This document shows, piece after piece, positions 4,886-7,906 of a stretch of DNA of 7,906 nt (position 1 is its first letter; the number at the start of each line of letters is the position of its first letter). Both the position numbers and the translations under genes were made by a program. The notes under the pieces were generated by a model. It was given only the letters and a program-made list of their open reading frames with translations, ran no database searches and was not told where the DNA came from. Source of the DNA: an uncultured Clostridia bacterium (GTDB lineage: Bacteria > Bacillota > Clostridia > Oscillospirales > Ruminococcaceae); the NCBI GenBank assembly GCA_947628385.1, contig CANQZS010000085.1, forward strand, positions 1-7,906. The letters run 5' to 3'.

Positions 4886-6866
4886 AATTATTGTTGCAGA
4901 AAATGCCGGCTTTTGTTTTGGTGTTGACAGAGCCGTAAAAATAGTGTATAATGTATTAAATGCTGGGAAAAAAGTTGTTACCTATGGTGAAATTATCCAT
5001 AATAATGATGTCACCTCCGAGCTTGCCGAAAAAGGCGTAAGAATAATAAACAGCCTGAGCGAGATAGGAGAGCTTTCGGGAGAAACGGTCATACTGCGTT
5101 CCCATGGAGCTGAGAAAAACGTTTTTGAGCTTCTGGAGGAACAGGGCGTTCCCTATGAGGACGGCACTTGCCCGTTTGTGAAGCGTATACATAGGATCGT
5201 TTCGGAAAAGTCCTCGGACGGATACGACATTATTATAATGGGAGACAGGGATCACCCGGAGGTCAGGGGAATTGTAAGTTATTGTAAAAAAATTCCCCAA
5301 ATTTGCACGGACGACGCTGAGCTCGAAGATTTTTTGAAAAAAAAATATACAAAAATCAAAAAAAAGGTTGCAATTGTTGCGCAAACGACGTATAATATAT
5401 CTATATGGGGAAAGTGCAAAGAGATCGTACAGCAGCTCTGCCCTGAAGCGGAGACCATTGATACCATTTGCAGCGCAACTTCCGACAGACAGCGCAGCGC
5501 AGTAGGATTGGCTGAGACCGCCGATCTTATGGTGGTAATAGGTGGTAAACACAGTTCAAATACAGTAAAGCTTGCGGAAATATGCAGCAGACACTGTAAA
5601 GCCTGTATCCATATCGAGAACGCGGACGAGCTTGATCTCAGCAGGATCAGGGAACTGATGAAAAATAACACCGGTGAAAAATTTATCATCGGCGTTACTG
5701 CCGGCGCTTCCGCTCCGGCATATATAATCAAGGAGGTCATAAACCAGATGAGTGAAAAATTGCAGAATATGGACGAGGACTTTAACTTTGAGGAGGCTCT
5801 TGACGCATCCTTCAAAAAAATATATACCGGTCAGAGGGTGAAAGGATACATAACCGCTGTAAACGATGCAGAGGCTATTGTTGATGTCGGAACAAAGCAT
5901 ACCGGTTATGTTTCACTGGACGAGCTTACAAACGATCCGTCGCTCAAGCCAGCGGACGTTGTAAAGCCCGGCGATGAGGTGGAGCTTATCGTTATCAAGG
6001 TAAATGATGCTGACGGTATCGTTACGCTTTCCAAAAAGAGAGTTGACGCTCTCCTCGGCTTTGACAAGATCCTTAAAGCCAAGGAGGAAAACGCCGTTCT
6101 TGAGGGAACGGTTTCAAGCGTCGTAAAGGGAGGCGTTATCATTCTCTATGAGGGAACAAGAGTGTTTATTCCCGCATCGCAGGCAACTGCCCGCAGAGAT
6201 GACAAGCTCGAAGAGCTTGTCAAGAAAACCGTAAAATTCAAGATCATTGAAGTAAATGAGCAGAGAGGCAGAGCAGTAGGCTCTATCAGAGCCGTTCTCA
6301 ACGCCGAAAAGGACGCTGCAAGAGCTAAGTTCTGGGATACCGTTCAGGTAGGCGACGTATTCAAGGGCGAAGTCAAGTCTCTTACAAGCTACGGCGCATT
6401 CGTAGATCTTGGCGGAATAGACGGAATGGTGCACATTTCCGAGCTTAGCTGGAACAGGATCAAGCACCCCTCCGAGGTCGTAAATGTAGGCGACGTTGTA
6501 GAGGTATTTGTCAAGGAGCTTGACAGGGAAGCCGGCAGGATCTCTCTCGGATACAAAAAGAATGAGGATAATCCTTGGGTAAAATTCGAGGAGGAATTCC
6601 ATGAGGGCGATGTTATCAAGGCTAAGGTAGTTTCGATCACTCCCTTTGGCGCATTCGTTCAGATCATTCCGGGAATAGACGGACTTATCCACATATCTCA
6701 GATCGCCGATAAAAAGGTATCCAACATAAAGGAAGTCCTTAATATAGGCGATGAGGTAGAGGCTAAGATAACGGAGATCGACAATGAAAAGAAGAGGATA
6801 AGCCTTTCCATACGCGCACTGCTTGAGGATAAGGCTGTGGACGAAGCTCCGGAGTCCGCTGAATAA
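4875..6866 (+). CDS. ispH: 4-hydroxy-3-methylbut-2-enyl diphosphate reductase fused to four-repeat S1 RNA-binding protein
   Basis: This is a 663-residue fusion. Residues 1-291 are IspH (LytB), the last MEP-pathway enzyme, which reduces HMBPP to IPP and DMAPP with electrons from ferredoxin or flavodoxin. The 4Fe-4S ligands are Cys14 (AGFCFGV), Cys99 (DGTCPFV) and Cys199 (DTICSAT). IHN (41-43), RSHG (75-78), HPEV (127-130), QTT (170-172), SSNT (227-230) and TAGASAP (275-281) are also intact. Residues from about 316 hold four S1 (OB-fold) repeats at roughly 316-388, 403-470, 490-561 and 575-648, as in Gram-positive S1-like RpsA. The third and fourth are the most canonical (SYGAFVDLGGIDGMVHIS and PFGAFVQIIPGIDGLIHIS). 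ATG 4875 is chosen over an upstream GTG at 4836 because the IspH family begins here and GGCGGAGAG (4856-4864) lies ten bases before it. The fusion is known in Clostridia. An internal ATG at 5748 (Met292) may also start a free S1 protein. Confidence 0.96.
   Translation: MKSEIIVAENAGFCFGVDRAVKIVYNVLNAGKKVVTYGEIIHNNDVTSELAEKGVRIINSLSEIGELSGETVILRSHGAEKNVFELLEEQGVPYEDGTCPFVKRIHRIVSEKSSDGYDIIIMGDRDHPEVRGIVSYCKKIPQICTDDAELEDFLKKKYTKIKKKVAIVAQTTYNISIWGKCKEIVQQLCPEAETIDTICSATSDRQRSAVGLAETADLMVVIGGKHSSNTVKLAEICSRHCKACIHIENADELDLSRIRELMKNNTGEKFIIGVTAGASAPAYIIKEVINQMSEKLQNMDEDFNFEEALDASFKKIYTGQRVKGYITAVNDAEAIVDVGTKHTGYVSLDELTNDPSLKPADVVKPGDEVELIVIKVNDADGIVTLSKKRVDALLGFDKILKAKEENAVLEGTVSSVVKGGVIILYEGTRVFIPASQATARRDDKLEELVKKTVKFKIIEVNEQRGRAVGSIRAVLNAEKDAARAKFWDTVQVGDVFKGEVKSLTSYGAFVDLGGIDGMVHISELSWNRIKHPSEVVNVGDVVEVFVKELDREAGRISLGYKKNEDNPWVKFEEEFHEGDVIKAKVVSITPFGAFVQIIPGIDGLIHISQIADKKVSNIKEVLNIGDEVEAKITEIDNEKKRISLSIRALLEDKAVDEAPESAE
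4924..4952 (+). promoter_or_regulatory. Candidate internal promoter 1 in ispH
   Basis: A perfect TTGACA (4924-4929) and a perfect TATAAT (4947-4952) are separated by exactly 17 bases, 50 bases inside ispH. The -35 box falls on codons for the conserved GVDRAV segment, so part of the match may be forced by the protein. A transcript from here would begin near 4959 and carry the rest of the fusion gene. No experimental support is available. Confidence 0.45.
5368..5396 (+). promoter_or_regulatory. Candidate internal promoter 2 in ispH, with upstream A-tracts
   Basis: TTGCAA (5368-5373), a 17-base spacer and TATAAT (5391-5396) lie in the middle of the IspH part. Just upstream are A-runs of nine (5337-5345) and eight (5358-5365) bases, like an UP element. 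The same -35 hexamer and spacing recur in the promoter before the last gene of the window. A start near 5403 would give an mRNA that lacks the IspH start but contains the internal ribosome binding site of the S1 part. Confidence 0.45.
5730..5750 (+). promoter_or_regulatory. Internal ribosome binding site and start for a free S1 protein
   Basis: AAGGAGGT (5730-5737) stands ten bases before an in-frame ATG (5748-5750) that is Met292 of the fusion. This ATG lies just after the last conserved IspH segment (TAGASAP, then IIKEVINQ) and before the first S1 repeat. The product would be 372 residues starting MSEKLQNMDEDFNFEEA, with an acidic leader like that of stand-alone S1 proteins. It is one of the strongest Shine-Dalgarno matches in the window. 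It is inferred, not shown, that ribosomes initiate here. Confidence 0.6.
6200..6222 (+). repeat. Perfect 10-bp inverted repeat inside the S1 coding region
   Basis: TGACAAGCTC (6200-6209) is followed by GAA and then its exact reverse complement GAGCTTGTCA (6213-6222). In RNA it would form a 10-bp stem with a three-base loop within the second S1 repeat, encoding DDKLEELVK. No U-run follows, so it is not a terminator. Confidence 0.6.
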
Positions 6867-6881
6867 TTTAAATGAGATAGT

Positions 6882-6915
6882 AAGGGAACGTTCCGGTGGG
6901 GACGTTCCCTTTTTT
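6882..6915 (+). terminator. Intrinsic terminator after ispH-S1
   Basis: AAGGGAACGT (6882-6891) pairs perfectly with ACGTTCCCTT (6902-6911) around a ten-base loop, and six T bases run from 6910 to 6915. It starts 15 bases after the stop codon of the fusion gene. It is the first convincing terminator in the window, so the rnf-to-S1 stretch may be one transcription unit. Confidence 0.93.
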
Positions 6916-6945
6916 CAAATATTTTTCAAAATATTCAAAAAGCTC

Positions 6946-6974
6946 TTGAAAACCTACTAATCCTATGTTATAAT
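6946..6974 (+). promoter_or_regulatory. Promoter of the Rrf2-family regulator gene
   Basis: TTGAAA (6946-6951), 17 bases, then TATAAT (6969-6974) preceded by TGT (6966-6968), an extended -10. The region between the terminator and this promoter is very A+T-rich. A start near 6981 gives a leader of about 45 bases before the GTG start codon at 7026. Confidence 0.85.
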
Positions 6975-6984
6975 AGTATTATAA
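6968..6984 (+). promoter_or_regulatory. Candidate operator: inverted repeat over the -10 element
   Basis: TTATAATA-G-TATTATAA is a perfect inverted repeat with 8-base arms and a one-base centre. It covers the -10 box and the expected transcription start of the Rrf2-family gene. Dimeric Rrf2 proteins often repress their own promoter from such a site, so autoregulation is the natural reading. The arms are pure A+T apart from the centre, so chance symmetry is possible. Confidence 0.55.
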
Positions 6985-7025
6985 ATACCGGAGCTTGCCT
7001 CCTTTATACGAAAGGACGTGAATTT

Positions 7026-7457
7026 GTGAAAATTTCCACAAAGGGCAGATATGCGCTCAGAATGCTTCTCGATCTCGCAATGCATAGTCCGGACGAGTAC
7101 GCCGCATTAAAGGATATTGCGGAACGTCAGGGAATTTCAAAAAAATATCTTGAACAGATAGTTCCGCTGCTGAACAGATCCGGATTGCTGAAAACTAACA
7201 GAGGCTATCAGGGAGGATATATGCTGTCAAGATCTCCGGATCAGTATACGGTCGGCGAGATCCTGCGTATTTCGGAGGGAAGCCTTTGTCCGGTGGCTTG
7301 TCTGCAATACGAGCATAACGATTGCCCGAGAGCCGCGGAATGTCTTACTCTTCCGGTGTGGGAGGGTCTGTATAAGACCATCACCGATTATCTGGACGGC
7401 ATAACATTGCAGGATATTATTGAAAAATACGGTAATGTTAAAAATTTCAATATATGA
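7026..7457 (+). CDS. Rrf2/IscR-family transcriptional regulator with Fe-S-type cysteines
   Basis: This is a 143-residue winged helix-turn-helix regulator of the Rrf2 family, whose members include IscR, NsrR and CymR. The N-terminus MKISTKGRYALRMLLDLA is diagnostic; the recognition helix lies around ISKKYLEQIVPLLNRSGL (37-54) and the wing around RGYQGGYML. Cys88, Cys92, Cys100 and Cys106 (in LCPVACL, NDCP and ECL) fall in the region where IscR and NsrR hold an Fe-S cluster, although IscR itself has C-x5-C-x5-C plus a histidine, so spacing differs. The start is GTG 7026, fixed by AAAGGA (7011-7016) and by the family N-terminus. The gene has its own promoter and probable operator. Its target genes and signal are not visible; Fe-S or redox status is a reasonable guess, and no isc/suf or cysteine genes lie in the window. 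Confidence 0.92.
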   Translation: MKISTKGRYALRMLLDLAMHSPDEYAALKDIAERQGISKKYLEQIVPLLNRSGLLKTNRGYQGGYMLSRSPDQYTVGEILRISEGSLCPVACLQYEHNDCPRAAECLTLPVWEGLYKTITDYLDGITLQDIIEKYGNVKNFNI

Positions 7458-7461
7458 TAAA

Positions 7462-7473
7462 ACCTGCGCAGGT
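7462..7473 (+). repeat. 12-bp perfect palindrome after the Rrf2-family gene
   Basis: ACCTGCGCAGGT is self-complementary and begins five bases after the regulator's stop codon, flanked by A-rich and T-rich runs (AAAA on the left, TTTT a few bases to the right). As RNA it makes only a short stem, so it would be a weak terminator at best; a protein-binding site is also possible. Confidence 0.4.
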
Positions 7474-7492
7474 CGAATTTTGCAGATGAGAC

Positions 7493-7521
7493 TTGCAAAA
7501 CATCGGAATATGTGGTATAAT
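7493..7521 (+). promoter_or_regulatory. Promoter of the last, truncated gene
   Basis: TTGCAA (7493-7498), 17 bases, then TATAAT (7516-7521) preceded by TGG (7513-7515), an extended -10. The transcript should begin near 7528, about 46 bases before the ATG at 7574. The -10 runs into the left arm of the terminator hairpin that follows. Confidence 0.8.
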
Positions 7522-7560
7522 ATCATAAAGCCGTAAGCTGCGGTTTTATGATATTTTTTT
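7520..7560 (+). terminator. Intrinsic terminator of the Rrf2-family gene, overlapping a promoter
   Basis: The left arm 7520-7533 (ATATCATAAAGCCG) pairs with 7541-7554 (CGGTTTTATGATAT) over 14 positions with a single G-U, around a seven-base loop. It is followed by a T-run (7554-7560). It stops transcripts coming from the regulator gene. Since the next promoter's start point falls inside the left arm, its own RNA lacks most of that arm. Confidence 0.85.
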
Positions 7561-7573
7561 GAGGAATTTTAAA

Positions 7574-7906
7574 ATGAGTGATATTGTTGAAAAGACCTCC
7601 TCCGGCAATGCCGAGAATGTCGGGACAAGCACGCCGGCAAATAACTCGCATAACGAGCATAAAAAGATCAGCAGGATAGCTTTACGACCGGCTTTGATAA
7701 TATTTTTTTCCATGCTTGGAATAATAGTGTGTCTTTCGGCTGCGGTAATAATCCTTGCCGTGCAGGTAGGAAAGGACAGTGCCGCAGATGAGACGGAACC
7801 GGTAAAGGAAGCTTTTGTTCCCATTGTGAACGAAAGAGTGTATGACTTTTACGATGAGGACGAGGTAATATTGTTCGACGACCCATCATACGGTCAGATA
7901 TGGATA
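7574..7906 (+). CDS. Single-pass membrane protein of unknown function (5' part)
   Basis: The frame is open from ATG 7574 to the end of the window (111 codons) and has no stop, so the gene continues outside. GAGGAA (7561-7566) precedes the start by seven bases. The N-terminus is polar and rich in Ser, Asn and His (1-30), followed by KKISRIALRP and one hydrophobic segment at about 40-65. The next part is acidic and reads VPIVNERVYDFYDEDE, then LFDDPSYGQIWI. The positive charges before the helix suggest a cytoplasmic N-terminus and an extracellular C-terminal domain. I do not recognise the family with confidence. Ruminococcal cell-surface hydrolases such as GH25 lysozymes have similar anchor-plus-linker beginnings, but the catalytic domain would lie beyond the window, so this is only a guess. 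Confidence 0.8.
   Translation, partial: MSDIVEKTSSGNAENVGTSTPANNSHNEHKKISRIALRPALIIFFSMLGIIVCLSAAVIILAVQVGKDSAADETEPVKEAFVPIVNERVYDFYDEDEVILFDDPSYGQIWI

Noticed and set aside
5337..5365. A9 and A8 runs as a programmed slippage site in ispH
   Set aside because: Slippage in either direction leads to a stop within about 20-55 codons and no useful alternative product is seen; an upstream promoter element explains the A-tracts better.
4956..5552. Minus-strand open frame (198 codons) opposite IspH
   Set aside because: Shadow frame of a gene whose catalytic residues are all intact on the + strand.
5723..5728. TATAAT directly before the internal S1 ribosome binding site
   Set aside because: No plausible -35 at 16-18 bases upstream, and the start point would fall in or just after the Shine-Dalgarno.
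6114..6692. Minus-strand open frame (192 codons) opposite the S1 repeats
   Set aside because: Shadow of ispH-S1; protein sequence is low in recognisable motifs and no promoter or start signal supports it.
1..7906. CRISPR arrays, tRNA or rRNA genes, insertion sequences, toxin-antitoxin or defence genes
   Set aside because: Reading both strands showed no spaced direct repeats, cloverleaf structures, transposase-like proteins or terminal repeats; the genes are core metabolism.

Overview
The window looks like chromosomal DNA from an anaerobic Gram-positive member of the Clostridia, most likely a Ruminococcus-like member of the Oscillospiraceae. This rests on four things: a clostridial-type Rnf complex in the order D-G-E-A-B, an IspH (HMBPP reductase) fused in frame to a four-repeat S1 protein (an arrangement typical of Clostridia), strong AGGAGG-like ribosome binding sites, and consensus sigma-A-type promoters. 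The genus is an inference; I ran no search. Every gene lies on the + strand.

Positions 1-3184 hold the end of rnfD followed by complete rnfG, rnfE, rnfA and rnfB. They overlap or nearly abut. Together with RnfC, which should lie upstream, they form the membrane ferredoxin:NAD+ oxidoreductase that couples electron flow to ion pumping. The covalent-FMN site in RnfG, the paired membrane cysteines in RnfA and RnfE, and a very cysteine-rich RnfB are all visible and intact.

Positions 3199-6866 continue with gaps of 13-15 bases or overlaps and no visible terminator. They hold a small ArsC/Spx-fold thioredoxin-like protein, cytidylate kinase (cmk), a PlsC-type 1-acyl-glycerol-3-phosphate acyltransferase, and the IspH-S1 fusion. 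The run ends at a clear intrinsic terminator (6882-6915). The transcription unit may therefore join energy conservation, nucleotide, phospholipid and isoprenoid synthesis, and translation.

Positions 6916-7457 hold an Rrf2/IscR-family regulator with its own extended -10 promoter. A perfect 8+1+8 inverted repeat lies over the -10 element and is a likely autoregulatory operator. Positions 7458-7906 hold a second promoter folded into the left arm of a terminator hairpin, then the start of a single-pass membrane protein that runs off the window.

The most interesting signal is inside ispH-S1. There are two promoter-like elements with 17-base spacing in the IspH part, and a near-perfect Shine-Dalgarno with an in-frame ATG exactly at the IspH/S1 junction. 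Together they suggest that the S1 protein is also made on its own from within the fusion gene. Nothing here looks like a mobile element, CRISPR array, tRNA or rRNA.
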